A stretch of 20,281 nt of DNA from Treponema sp. (GCA_031288005.1 JAITSE010000016.1:1-20281), one strand, 5' to 3'; shown: positions 1 to 7,649, numbered from the stretch's first letter. Program-made: numbers and translations. The notes: a model not told the origin generated them from the letters alone.

Positions 1-133
1 CCCGGGCTTAGTCCCCGAGGGACCCGGGCCTAGTCCCCGAGGGACCCGGGCCTAGTCCCCGAGCTACCCGGGCCTCGACACAGATCGACCCGCGCGTACT
101 CAGAGGGGGTAACCGGGCTTCTGCGCGTTGGGA
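1..133 (-). repeat. Left arm of 22-bp palindromic tandem array (about 6 units)
   Basis: Units begin at 1, 23, 45, 67, 89 and about 112, with an exact 22-base period for the first five. Each has CCCGGG followed by the 16-base tail CTTAGTCCCCGAGGGA or CCTAGTCCCCGAGGGA. Units 1 to 3 are nearly identical, unit 4 (67-88) matches the consensus at about 16 of 22 positions, unit 5 (89-110) at about 14, and unit 6 (112-133, one base slipped) at about 13. The orientation is opposite to the array at 146-377. Each unit holds two small palindromes, CCCGGG and GTCCC-cga-GGGAC. The array probably continues to the left of the window. No coding function is supported, because 22 is not a multiple of three and no conserved frame is visible. 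Confidence 0.85.
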
Positions 134-134
134 C

Positions 135-183
135 GGGGGGTTGGGCCGGGTTCCCGGGGGGAGGGGGCCGGGGTCCCGCGGGG
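135..183 (+). other. G-run cluster at the junction of the two repeat arms (potential G-quadruplexes)
   Basis: On the plus strand the G runs are 135-140 (six), 143-145 (three), 148-150 (three), 156-161 (six), 163-167 (five), 170-173 (four) and 180-183 (four), with separators of 1 to 6 bases. This satisfies the usual four-run G-quadruplex pattern about twice over. The tract coincides with the point where the left-pointing and right-pointing repeat units meet. Quadruplex formation is inference from the pattern. Confidence 0.5.
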
Positions 184-377
184 AATAGGCCCGGGTCCCT
201 CGGGGACGAGGCCCGGGTCCCTCGGGGACTACGCCCGGGTCCCTCGGGGACTACGCCCGGGTCCCTCGGGGACTAGGCCCGGGTCCCTCGGGGACTAGGC
301 CCGGGTCCCTCGGGGACTACGCCCGGGTCCCTCGGGGACTAAGCCCGGGTCCCTCGGGGACTAAGCCCGGGTCCCTG
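146..377 (+). repeat. Right arm of 22-bp palindromic tandem array (10 units plus a 12-bp partial)
   Basis: Units start at 146, 168, 190, 212, 234, 256, 278, 300, 322 and 344, with a last 12-base fragment at 366-377. The consensus is CCCGGG followed by TCCCTCGGGGACTAGG. The first two units, nearest the centre, are decayed, while those from 190 onward differ almost only in their last few bases (CGAGG, CTACG, CTAGG, CTAAG). Variants tend to lie in adjacent pairs: 212 and 234 share TACG, 256 and 278 share TAGG, 322 and 344 share TAAG. This suggests recent duplication of one- or two-unit blocks. The arm is the reverse complement of the units at 1-133, so the whole region is a large imperfect inverted repeat. 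There are no spacers, so this is not a CRISPR array. Confidence 0.92.
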
Positions 378-400
378 CAATCCGGCTCCGCCGGATTGCA
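376..400. repeat. Perfect 11-bp stem, 3-base loop hairpin closing the array
   Basis: TGCAATCCGGC (376-386) pairs perfectly with GCCGGATTGCA (390-400) around the loop TCC. The element truncates the last 22-bp unit and lies 45 bases upstream of the first gene. A third, imperfect half copy (TGCAATACCGG) lies at 410-420. No T run follows on either strand, so an intrinsic terminator is unlikely. A REP-like element or a repeat-array boundary is possible, but the function is not known. Confidence 0.75.
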
Positions 401-444
401 AAAACTCCTTGCAATACCGGGGATTTTCTGGTAATTACATAACA

Positions 445-906
445 ATGAGTGAGGCATTTTCGCCGCCTGACGCCTTCTACGGCGGGGGGCTTTGTTTTTC
501 CTGTACCCGCTGTTCGGCCTGCTGCCGGCTGGAACCGGGCTATGTATTTCTTTCAAAAAAAGACGCGGATACTTTGGCAAGCCGCCTGAAAATAGAATAT
601 AATGAATTTATAAAGGTCTATTGCCGCTGGATAAGCGGTTTCGGAGGAGCGGCCCGGCTTTCCCTTAAAGAAAAGGCCGATTACGACTGTATTTTCTGGA
701 AAGAAGGCTGTACGGTTTACGGAGCGCGGCCCAGACAGTGCAGAGACTTCCCCTTTTGGCGGGAACTCCTTTCTTCCAGGGAAAGCTGGGACGCCGCCGC
801 CCTAGCCTGCCCTGGAATCGGGAAAGGCAGACGCTACGGCCGCCGGTATATTGAAGCGCGGCTCAGAGAGCGGCAAAGAGAGCCAATTATCGAAAAAGCG
901 CCCTGA
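445..906 (+). CDS. YkgJ-family (CxxCxxCC) cysteine-cluster protein
   Basis: The product is a 153-residue cytoplasmic protein with no signal peptide or membrane segment. Near the N-terminus it has the cysteine cluster C17-x2-C20-x2-C23-x2-C26-C27. Further cysteines follow in the DCIFW, GCTVY and RQCRDFPFW segments, and the ACPG segment closes the pattern. This is the arrangement of the YkgJ/UPF0153 family, which is thought to bind zinc or an iron-sulfur cluster and has no settled biochemical role. I chose the ATG at 445 because the only upstream in-frame option is a TTG at 409. Neither start has a strong Shine-Dalgarno sequence. The stop codon lies inside the left arm of an inverted repeat (893-905). 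The upstream region is the palindromic array, and I found no convincing promoter. Confidence 0.85.
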   Translation: MSEAFSPPDAFYGGGLCFSCTRCSACCRLEPGYVFLSKKDADTLASRLKIEYNEFIKVYCRWISGFGGAARLSLKEKADYDCIFWKEGCTVYGARPRQCRDFPFWRELLSSRESWDAAALACPGIGKGRRYGRRYIEARLRERQREPIIEKAP

Positions 907-947
907 TTTACGGGGATGCCGGGTTTGCCCGGCGCATTTTGAAAAAA

Positions 948-973
948 CGCTCTGCTTTACAGGGCGCTTTTTT
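948..973 (+). terminator. Intrinsic terminator-like hairpin, probably bidirectional, with an alternative long-range arm
   Basis: CGCTCTG (948-954) pairs with CAGGGCG (960-966), one pair being G-U, around the loop CTTTA. A T6 run (968-973) follows. An A6 run (942-947) precedes it, so the minus strand also reads hairpin then T6. The right arm can instead form a perfect 13-bp pairing, AAAAAGCGCCCTG (893-905) with CAGGGCGCTTTTT (960-972). Its left half overlaps the stop codon of the preceding gene. A small inner hairpin (918-923 with 928-933) fits inside that long loop. The Shine-Dalgarno of the next gene (974-980) starts right after the T run. Confidence 0.7.
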
Positions 974-985
974 AGGGAAGTATTC

Positions 986-1927
986 ATGCGTATCCGTTTT
1001 TGGGGCGTCCGCGGTTCGCTGCCCGCTCCGCTACTGCCTGAGCAAATCAAGAGCAAAATCTCCGCCGTGCTTGAGCGCCTCACTCAAAGGGATATAGAAA
1101 GCCCGGCCGCCCGGGAGCGCTTCCTGGCGGCTCTGCCGCCCTGGCTCTTTGGGACCGTCGGCGGAAACACTCCCTGCGTTTCGGTTCAATGGGGCGATTC
1201 CCTGGAACGGATCGTGTTTGACGCGGGCTCAGGCATGAGGGAACTGGGAAATGCCGGCGCCCGGGAACGCCCAATGCCCACGGCTTATCATCTTTTTCTT
1301 TCCCACCTCCATTGGGATCATATCCAGGGCTTCCCCTTTTTCGATCCCGCCTATAATCCGGCGGTACGCATTGATCTTTACTTTCCAAAACCCGGTCTGG
1401 AAACCTTTCTGAGCGGCCAAATGAAGGCCCCTTATTTTCCGGTGAACCTGGAATCCCTGGGGGCAGAAAAGCGCTTTCACCGGCTGAAGGAGCCTGCCGC
1501 GCTGAAAGGAGCGTCCGTTGCGTTCAGGATGATGAGCCATCCGGGGGATTCCTATGCCTACCGCGTTGACGACGGCCGGCGCCGTTTTATCTACGCCACG
1601 GATACGGAATTGTCCGCCGCGGATTTTGTTCAGAGCAAAGAAAACTCAAGCTTCTTCCGCCATGCCGACCTCATCGTCCTGGATTCCCAATACACCCTGG
1701 GAGAAGCTATTGAAAAATACAACTGGGGCCACAGCGCTTTCAGCCTGGCCGTGGATTTTGCGGCTACCTGGAAGATAAAGCACCTGGTCCTTTTTCACCA
1801 CGATCCGGCCTATGACGATAAAAAGCTGGCCAGGATACTCAGATCAGCCCGGTGGTATACCGAGCGGATGAACATAAAGGGGATAAAAATATCCCTTGCC
1901 ATGGAAGGGATGGAGATAACATTATAA
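986..1927 (+). CDS. Metallo-beta-lactamase-fold hydrolase
   Basis: The product is a 313-residue soluble protein of the metallo-beta-lactamase superfamily. It opens with MRIRFWGVRGSLPAP, typical of the PhnP-like/cyclic-phosphodiesterase-like branch. The metal motif H107-x-H109-x-D111-H112 appears as LSHLHWDH. Later metal-ligand candidates are the histidine in MMSHPGDS, the aspartate in IYATDTE and the histidines in LFHHDPAYD. The exact substrate cannot be read from sequence; a phosphodiester or cyclic nucleotide is a family-level guess. The ATG at 986 is chosen because AGGGAAG (974-980) lies 5 bases upstream and the protein begins with the family's usual N-terminus. The longer open frame starting at 851 overlaps the upstream gene and adds non-family sequence. 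A terminator-like hairpin sits directly in front, so expression probably depends on read-through. Confidence 0.9.
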   Translation: MRIRFWGVRGSLPAPLLPEQIKSKISAVLERLTQRDIESPAARERFLAALPPWLFGTVGGNTPCVSVQWGDSLERIVFDAGSGMRELGNAGARERPMPTAYHLFLSHLHWDHIQGFPFFDPAYNPAVRIDLYFPKPGLETFLSGQMKAPYFPVNLESLGAEKRFHRLKEPAALKGASVAFRMMSHPGDSYAYRVDDGRRRFIYATDTELSAADFVQSKENSSFFRHADLIVLDSQYTLGEAIEKYNWGHSAFSLAVDFAATWKIKHLVLFHHDPAYDDKKLARILRSARWYTERMNIKGIKISLAMEGMEITL

Positions 1928-1931
1928 ATCT

Positions 1932-2093
1932 ATGGAGCGCTCACAAAAAACGGGAATATCCGCCGATCCCGGAGAAGCCGCGGCCTTGCTCCCGGGGATC
2001 AAACATGAGGAATACGCCGCAAATCCCGGCATTGGGGGGCGGCGGATGACGCGGAAGCCGTCAGGCAGCGGCGCCGGCGGGAGGCGGCCTTGA
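1932..2093 (+). CDS. Possible 53-residue ORF coupled to mltG
   Basis: An ATG at 1932 opens a 53-codon frame that fills the gap between the hydrolase and mltG. It ends with TGA at 2091-2093, overlapping the TTG start of mltG at 2090. The predicted peptide begins MERSQKTGIS and is rich in Gly, Ala, Pro and Arg, with a basic C-terminus and no membrane segment. I recognise no family. Codon choice resembles the neighbours, but there is no clear Shine-Dalgarno and the length is within chance for GC-rich DNA. It may be a coupling leader or simply the untranslated gap. Confidence 0.25.
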   Translation: MERSQKTGISADPGEAAALLPGIKHEEYAANPGIGGRRMTRKPSGSGAGGRRP

Positions 2094-3172
2094 AAAGCGG
2101 CGCGGGAAAGGCTCTCCGTTCCGTCTGCATGGCGCTGAGCCTTCTTGCCGCCCTCCTGCTCCTCCTGAGCGGCTTTGGAATTGGAGTCTTGGTGTACTAC
2201 AATTCCCCGCCTGAAAGTCAGCCGCACTTTGAGAGCGAGTCCATCCGTATTCCCGGGGACGGCGCGGCGTACATCGAGGTTCGTAACGGGGAAAGCGCCA
2301 TTTCCGTCGGGCGGCGGCTGGAAAACGCGGGCCTCATCAGGACCCGCTACTTCTGGAATTTAATTTCCCATCTGAACCCGGATTATATCAAGGCCGGGAC
2401 CTATAAGCTTAATATCCCGGCGACCCAGGTGGAGATCCGCTCTCTTCTGGTTTCAGGGCGGCAACTCCTCACAAGGGTAACTGTTCCCGAGGGGGTAACT
2501 CTCAAAAAAACCGCCCGGATTATGGAAGAAGCAGGCATTTGCGGCGGAGAGGACTTCCTGATCGCCGTCTCAGAGAGCCGCACCCTGGAGGAATACCGCA
2601 TTCCTGGTAAAACCATGGAAGGCTACCTCTACCCGGACACGTATCTATTTCCGGCGGATTATCCCGCTTCCCAGGTTGTTCGGACTATGGCGGATACTTT
2701 TTTCCAGCGGCTGGAAGAAATTTACCCAGGCGCCCTGAGTCTTACGGCGGAGGATCTTAACGAAAGGATCATCCTGGCTTCCATTGTGGAGCGTGAATAC
2801 AGAATGGACGAGGAGGCCCCCGTAATGGCCGGGGTCTTCAACAACCGCCTCAAAATCGGCATGGCCCTCCAGTCCTGCGCCACCGTGGAATATGTGATCA
2901 CCGAAATCCAGGAGAAACCCCATCCCGCGGCTCTGTATGACCGGGACACGCAAATTCAAGACCCCTACAACACCTATATAAACCCGGGTCTCCCTCCGGG
3001 ACCTATTTCCGCGCCCGGCCCGGCGGCCCTTAAAGCCGCGTTTTACCCGGATTCCAATGATTACCTCTACTTCCGTCTGACAGACCAGGCAGCGGGACGG
3101 CATTACTTTTCCAGAACCCTTGACGAACACATCCAAGCCGGCGTTCTTTATGTCAAAGGGAGCGGCGGCTGA
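2090..3172 (+). CDS. mltG: Endolytic murein transglycosylase MltG
   Basis: This inner-membrane lytic transglycosylase (YceG family) cuts nascent peptidoglycan strands and is thought to end chain elongation. The 360 residues start with a short basic segment and one membrane helix (about residues 12-36), followed by a periplasmic domain. Family signatures are MEGYLYPDTYLFP, ASIVEREY with the expected catalytic glutamate, VFNNRLKIGMALQS, and PYNTYINPGLPPGPISAPG. The TTG start is chosen because GGGAGG (2079-2084) lies 5 bases upstream and places the membrane helix correctly. It overlaps dnaG by one base (TGATG). Its position ahead of the primase and sigma-factor genes links wall synthesis to the macromolecular synthesis genes. 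Confidence 0.95.
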   Translation: MKSGAGKALRSVCMALSLLAALLLLLSGFGIGVLVYYNSPPESQPHFESESIRIPGDGAAYIEVRNGESAISVGRRLENAGLIRTRYFWNLISHLNPDYIKAGTYKLNIPATQVEIRSLLVSGRQLLTRVTVPEGVTLKKTARIMEEAGICGGEDFLIAVSESRTLEEYRIPGKTMEGYLYPDTYLFPADYPASQVVRTMADTFFQRLEEIYPGALSLTAEDLNERIILASIVEREYRMDEEAPVMAGVFNNRLKIGMALQSCATVEYVITEIQEKPHPAALYDRDTQIQDPYNTYINPGLPPGPISAPGPAALKAAFYPDSNDYLYFRLTDQAAGRHYFSRTLDEHIQAGVLYVKGSGG

Positions 3173-5028
3173 TGCGGATTTCCGAAACAACCATACAGGA
3201 ACTAAGCGCCAAACTGGATGCGGTAGCGGTGGTAAACGAGTATGTCCGCCTGGAAAAGCGCGGCGGACGGTACTGGGGCTGCTGCCCTTTCCACAACGAA
3301 AAAACCGCGTCTTTTACCGTGGACCCTGAGCGAAAGCTTTATTACTGTTTCGGCTGCCACAAAGGAGGAACAATACCCGGCTTCGTCATGGATATGGAAA
3401 AACTTTCCTTCCCCGAGGCCGTAGAGACCTTGGCTAAACGTTCCGGCATTGAGGTAATATACGAAGGCCGCCAGGACAACAGGGAGGAGCGGGAGAACGC
3501 CATCCGGAAAGATGAACTTTACGGTCTTTATCAGCGGGTAGCCGGGAGCTTCCACCACTGGCTAATGAAAACCGGGGAAGGAAAAAGGGCGCTTGACTAT
3601 ATCGTAAACCGGGGCATAAACGTGGAACTGATAGAACGATTCCACTTGGGATATACCCCGCGGGACAGGTCATGGCTCTTTGCCTTTCTGACAAGCAAAG
3701 GCTACTCCCCGGAATTCCTTGCGGTTTCGGGTCTCTTTTCCAAAAAATACCCCCGGTCGTCCTTTTTTTTCAGCCGCCTCATGTTTCCTATTGCCGACAG
3801 TCAGGGGAGGATCGTGGCCTTTGGCGCCCGGTTCCTAGCATCGCAGGAGGGAGAAGACTCAAGCGAAAGCCCCAAATACATTAATTCCTTGGAATCAGGG
3901 ATATATAAGAAAGGCCAGACTCTCTTTGCCATCGATAAGGCCAAGGCGGAGATACGCCGGACAAAAGCGGCGTATCTTGCCGAAGGCTACATGGATGTCA
4001 TCGCCCTCCATCAAGCCGGCATCGCCAACGCTGTGGCGCCTCTGGGTACGGCGTTTACCGGGGATCAGGCTAAACTCCTGCGGCGCTGGGCGGACCGGGT
4101 GAACCTTATATTTGACTCCGACAACGCGGGGCAAGAAGCGGCGGTCAAAGCCATTCTCGCCTGCCGGAAAAACGGATTGTCAGCTTATGTGGTTATTCCA
4201 GGCCGGGGGCTGCCAGGAAGCGGCGGCCCGTCCTCCGCTTTTAAGGATCCAGCGGATGTTTTAAAAGAAATGGGGTCTGAGGCATTGCAAAAAAGCGCAA
4301 AATGTTGTATACTAGATTTTGAGTATCTTATAAGTCGCGCACGGGTTCTTTTTGATCTTTCAGGCGCCGAGGGGAAAGCCAAAGCGGTAACCTTCATGTT
4401 TCCCTATGTAGAGGCCATGGATTCGGAAGTTTCAAAAAATACCTGTATAGAGGACATTGCGGATGCCTTTAGGATTGAACGGCAGGCGGTAGAAGCTGAT
4501 TTTAGGCAATACTGCCGGACGAACGGTCCAAGACGGGAAATGGTCTCCAAGGATGCCACTCTTCCACAGGCAAAACCGGTTCGCATGAACGATGAACTTT
4601 TTTTACTCACCGCTGTTTTGGCCAATCCTGATTGGTACCCAAAATTACGGGCGTCTCTTTCATCGGAATTACCGCTCGAAGAGATTTACGATCCCCTGGT
4701 TAAAGAACTTTATATCGCGCTGGAGGAATGGTTTAGAAACGGCTCTCCTGGAATGGATGATCTGCTGGCCCGTATACAGGACGAAGCCCTGCGTAATTTT
4801 GTTATTGAGCAGGCCGCTTCACAAGCTTTTTCCCAAAATACAGAATTGCTTTTTGGGGAAAGCATTAAACGGATACGGCAAAAACGGCTTGAGCGCAAAC
4901 AAGCCGAAATCATCAATAAAATTGGGATTCAAAGAAGCGGAGACACAGGTATGGACTTGGAAGATCTCTTAGCGGAAAAAGTGAGCGTTGATGCCGAACT
5001 ACGCCGGCTTAAGGAAGCAAACCAATGA
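3172..5028 (+). CDS. dnaG: DNA primase DnaG
   Basis: The primase makes RNA primers for replication and docks on the replicative helicase. The 618 residues are a normal length. The N-terminal CHC2 zinc finger uses C38, H41, C59 and C62 (CPFH ... CFGC). The Toprim catalytic core has E271 in AEGYMDV and D315/D317 in IFDSDNAG. The C-terminal third is helical and divergent, as expected for the helicase-binding region. ATG 3172 overlaps the mltG stop by one base, and AAAGGGAG (3155-3162) supplies the ribosome site. The last four bases overlap the rpoD start (ATGA). A promoter-like sequence sits inside the gene at 4285-4313, before the helicase-binding region. There it forces the codons TGT TGT ATA CTA. 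Confidence 0.97.
   Translation: MRISETTIQELSAKLDAVAVVNEYVRLEKRGGRYWGCCPFHNEKTASFTVDPERKLYYCFGCHKGGTIPGFVMDMEKLSFPEAVETLAKRSGIEVIYEGRQDNREERENAIRKDELYGLYQRVAGSFHHWLMKTGEGKRALDYIVNRGINVELIERFHLGYTPRDRSWLFAFLTSKGYSPEFLAVSGLFSKKYPRSSFFFSRLMFPIADSQGRIVAFGARFLASQEGEDSSESPKYINSLESGIYKKGQTLFAIDKAKAEIRRTKAAYLAEGYMDVIALHQAGIANAVAPLGTAFTGDQAKLLRRWADRVNLIFDSDNAGQEAAVKAILACRKNGLSAYVVIPGRGLPGSGGPSSAFKDPADVLKEMGSEALQKSAKCCILDFEYLISRARVLFDLSGAEGKAKAVTFMFPYVEAMDSEVSKNTCIEDIADAFRIERQAVEADFRQYCRTNGPRREMVSKDATLPQAKPVRMNDELFLLTAVLANPDWYPKLRASLSSELPLEEIYDPLVKELYIALEEWFRNGSPGMDDLLARIQDEALRNFVIEQAASQAFSQNTELLFGESIKRIRQKRLERKQAEIINKIGIQRSGDTGMDLEDLLAEKVSVDAELRRLKEANQ
4285..4313 (+). promoter_or_regulatory. Sigma-70-type promoter inside dnaG, probably for rpoD
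   Basis: TTGCAA (4285-4290) is separated by exactly 17 bases from TATACT (4308-4313). These match the consensus at 4 of 6 and 5 of 6 positions. Transcription would start near 4320, about 700 bases before rpoD. Escherichia coli also has promoters within dnaG that drive rpoD, including a heat-inducible one, so an internal promoter has precedent. This element is assigned on pattern only. Confidence 0.5.
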
Positions 5029-6791
5029 CAGATTTGACTACGCCGGGTATAGTACCGCCGGATGATATGGCGCTGGATCCCGCTGTTCTAAAACTACTTG
5101 AATACGCCAAAGAGAAGAAAAGCCTCTCTTACGATGAACTTTCCGATTTCTTGCCCGAACATATTGCCAATACCGACAAAATTGAGTATGTCCTTGTATT
5201 GCTGGAAATCAATAATGTTCAGTTGGAAGAAGCTTCGGGGGAAGACGAAAGCGAAGAAGATCGGCTGAAGGCTTCGGATGCCGAAAAAAAACGCCTGATA
5301 TACAATGACAAAGAATCTTCGGTGGATGATCCTATCAGGCTTTATCTTAAAGAGATAGGGCGGGAAAATCTCCTAACAGCGGAGCAGGAAATAGAACTCT
5401 CCAAACAAATGGAAGACGGGGAGAATATCATCAAAAATGTGATAAAAAAATCGGGGATGATAATTCCGGAATTTTATCACATCGCTGTCAGAGCTTTCTC
5501 CAAGAAAGACCCAAAAGACCTCAACTTCTCCAAGAAAGAGATCAACGAGTATATGACCGAGCGCCGCAGACTCAGTCAGTTTTACAGGGAACCCCTAAGG
5601 CTTATAGGAGGGGACCTAAAAAATTATATTGAAAGCAAGCGGCGCCTTATTAACCGCGGTGGCAATCTTTTTAACGACCTGGAACTGAGCGCCAGCAGAA
5701 AACGAATCTTTTCCGCTATCGAAAACGCGGAAATTCATCCCGATGAAATCACCGGATTTTCCGAAAAATTTGTCCAGGCTGCAAAAAAAATCAAAAAATT
5801 CAAAAAAGAACAAGAACGGATCGAAAAGCGGCTCCGGGTCGGCTCCCTCAAGGAACTGCGGGCTTTGGGCCGGGGTCTCACCATCAGGGAAGAACGGGAA
5901 CGCCTGGAAAATGATTTGGAACTCAGTTCCGATGAGATTAAGGAGCTAATACGACATATCCAGGTGACGGAAAAAAAGCTGCGGAACCTGGAGGCCGATT
6001 TTGAAGAATCCGTAGAAAACATCAACGAGATGGCCAAAGAGATAAGCCGTGGCCGGGTGATGATGAAAAACGCCAAGGATCGGCTCATCAGAGCGAACCT
6101 CCGCCTTGTGGTGTCCATTGCCAAAAAATACACCAACCGGGGGCTTCATTTCTTCGACCTCGTGCAGGAAGGAAATATTGGCCTTATAAAGGCGGTGGAA
6201 AAATTCGAGTATAAGAAGGGCTTCAAATTTTCCACCTACGCTACCTGGTGGATAAGGCAGGCCATTACCCGTTCTATTTCGGATCAAGCCCGGACTATCC
6301 GTGTGCCGGTCCACATGATAGAGCAGATCAACAAGGTGACCCGGGAAGGCAGACAGCTTATGCAGGTTCTGGGAAGGGAACCTTCGGACGATGAGATTGC
6401 CGAACGCCTGGGCTGGACCACCCAGCGGGTCAAACAGGTCAAAAACGTGGCGCGGGAGCCAATAAGCCTTGAAACTCCCATTGGAGAAGAGGAAGACTCC
6501 CTTTTGGGGGATTTTATCGAAGATAAGGATGTAGAAAACCCCGCCAATCAGACCGCTTTCACGATTTTGCAGGAAAACCTTGCCAAGGTGCTTTCTTCGC
6601 TGCCGGCCAGAGAGCAGGAAGTGCTAGAATTGCGGTTTGGTTTGAAAGACGGGTATTCTCTGACCTTGGAAGAAGTCGGCTTGTATTTTAATGTAACCAG
6701 GGAAAGAATACGGCAAATTGAGGCCAAGGCCCTTCGCCGGCTCAGACATCCAAGACGAAGCCGCAAATTAAAAGATTATCTTGACCACTAA
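5025..6791 (+). CDS. rpoD: Housekeeping RNA polymerase sigma factor RpoD (sigma-70)
   Basis: This sigma factor directs RNA polymerase to -35/-10 promoters. The 588 residues contain region 1.1 (about 15-75) and region 1.2 ([14 protein letters not shown], from 101). A charged, Lys/Glu-rich non-conserved segment of about 220 residues follows. Regions 2.1-2.4 start near 357 ([30 protein letters not shown]), then region 3. Region 4 has the -35 helix-turn-helix ([19 protein letters not shown]). AAGGA (5011-5015) lies 9 bases before ATG 5025, which overlaps the dnaG stop by four bases, so translation is likely coupled. It can be transcribed from upstream of mltG and probably also from the promoter inside dnaG. 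The coding sequence is more AT-rich than the mre genes downstream. Confidence 0.98.
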   Translation: MTDLTTPGIVPPDDMALDPAVLKLLEYAKEKKSLSYDELSDFLPEHIANTDKIEYVLVLLEINNVQLEEASGEDESEEDRLKASDAEKKRLIYNDKESSVDDPIRLYLKEIGRENLLTAEQEIELSKQMEDGENIIKNVIKKSGMIIPEFYHIAVRAFSKKDPKDLNFSKKEINEYMTERRRLSQFYREPLRLIGGDLKNYIESKRRLINRGGNLFNDLELSASRKRIFSAIENAEIHPDEITGFSEKFVQAAKKIKKFKKEQERIEKRLRVGSLKELRALGRGLTIREERERLENDLELSSDEIKELIRHIQVTEKKLRNLEADFEESVENINEMAKEISRGRVMMKNAKDRLIRANLRLVVSIAKKYTNRGLHFFDLVQEGNIGLIKAVEKFEYKKGFKFSTYATWWIRQAITRSISDQARTIRVPVHMIEQINKVTREGRQLMQVLGREPSDDEIAERLGWTTQRVKQVKNVAREPISLETPIGEEEDSLLGDFIEDKDVENPANQTAFTILQENLAKVLSSLPAREQEVLELRFGLKDGYSLTLEEVGLYFNVTRERIRQIEAKALRRLRHPRRSRKLKDYLDH

Positions 6792-6802
6792 GGGGAGTAT
6801 GT

Positions 6803-7645
6803 ATGGCGATGGAACAAATTTTTGAGAAACTGCGGAACCTACAGGATGTGCTTGCTCAAAAAATTACGCTGGAACAGGAAATTGAAGAAATTCCGAAACT
6901 TTTGACCCAGCAGGAAGAATTGGTATCCCGGTTAAAAAAGTCATTTATAGATGATAACCAGGGTTATGAAAAAGCCCGGCTTGCGGAAGCGGAATTTCGG
7001 GATCTCCTGGCTGTTACTGAGCAAGCCCGTGAAAAGGCTGAAAAAAATATGGATTCTATCAATACTCAGCGGGAATACGAAGCTCTGGATAAAGAGATCA
7101 AGGACACCGCCGAAAAAGAACAGCAGTACCGCAGGGATATGCAGAGGGAAGGGCGTATTCTGGCTGAGCTTGATGACAAAATGAAGCAGACATCCGATCT
7201 TATTGAATCTAATGAGAATGAATTGACCAGCCAGAGGGAGGGTATTGAGGCCGATATTGCGGAAAAACGCGGGCAAATTCAGGCGCTTGAAGCGGAAGAG
7301 CAAATCCTTACCAAAGACATCGACCCGGAGATTTTCTTTAAATTTGAGCGTATCATCCGCAATAAAATGGGCCGGGGCATAGTCGCCATCCGGGGGGGCG
7401 TGTGTACCGGCTGCCACATGATTCTTCCCGTCCAGTTCGCCAATGAAGTCAGGCTGGGAGAAAAAATAGTTTTCTGCCCCTACTGCTCCCGCATTCTTTT
7501 CTATGAAGAAATAGAAGCCGGCGAAGAAGAATTCTTTAACGTTGAAGATGCGGGAAGCCTGTCGGATCTGGATGATATTGATGAAGATGAAGAGGAAGAC
7601 GAAGAGGAAGATGAAGAGGAAAAAGTCAGCATCGATTACGAATAA
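6803..7645 (+). CDS. Coiled-coil C4-type zinc-ribbon protein (CdsZ/DUF164-like)
   Basis: The 280 residues form a long helical coiled coil (about residues 5-180, rich in Glu, Lys, Gln and Leu). A C4 zinc ribbon follows: C201-x2-C204 (CTGCHMILP) and C225-x2-C228 (CPYC). This is the architecture of the DUF164/CdsZ zinc-ribbon family, sometimes called DksA-like in older spirochaete annotations. The molecular role is unsettled; nucleic-acid or protein binding is inferred. The C-terminus has an unusual acidic tail (about residues 245-275, almost only Asp and Glu), encoded by near-repeats of GAAGATGAAGAG. AGGGGAG (6791-6797) lies 5 bases before ATG 6803, and the gene starts 11 bases after rpoD. It ends just before rnpB, whose promoter may lie in its last codons. 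Confidence 0.85.
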   Translation: MAMEQIFEKLRNLQDVLAQKITLEQEIEEIPKLLTQQEELVSRLKKSFIDDNQGYEKARLAEAEFRDLLAVTEQAREKAEKNMDSINTQREYEALDKEIKDTAEKEQQYRRDMQREGRILAELDDKMKQTSDLIESNENELTSQREGIEADIAEKRGQIQALEAEEQILTKDIDPEIFFKFERIIRNKMGRGIVAIRGGVCTGCHMILPVQFANEVRLGEKIVFCPYCSRILFYEEIEAGEEEFFNVEDAGSLSDLDDIDEDEEEDEEEDEEEKVSIDYE

Positions 7646-7646
7646 T
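7641..7646 (+). promoter_or_regulatory. Candidate -10 element for rnpB
   Basis: AATAAT matches the -10 consensus at 5 of 6 positions and lies about 4 bases before the inferred 5' end of the RNase P RNA, at the stop codon of the zinc-ribbon gene. No acceptable -35 is visible 16 to 18 bases upstream. rnpB could equally be processed from the upstream transcript. Confidence 0.25.
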
Positions 7647-7649
7647 CAG

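Noticed and set aside
1..377. CRISPR array
   Set aside because: The 22-bp units follow each other directly with no unique spacers, and no cas gene is present.
376..400. Hairpin read as an intrinsic terminator
   Set aside because: It is followed by AAAACTCCTT on the plus strand and by CAGGGACC on the minus strand, so there is no T run on either side.
317..580. Minus-strand ORF of 87 codons across the repeats and the start of the first gene
   Set aside because: It reads the palindromic repeats and then the antisense of the cysteine-cluster gene. It has no ribosome site and no family resemblance.
851..985. N-terminal extension of the metallo-hydrolase
   Set aside because: The added residues overlap the upstream gene and the terminator hairpin, and the family N-terminus begins at the ATG at 986, which has its own ribosome site.
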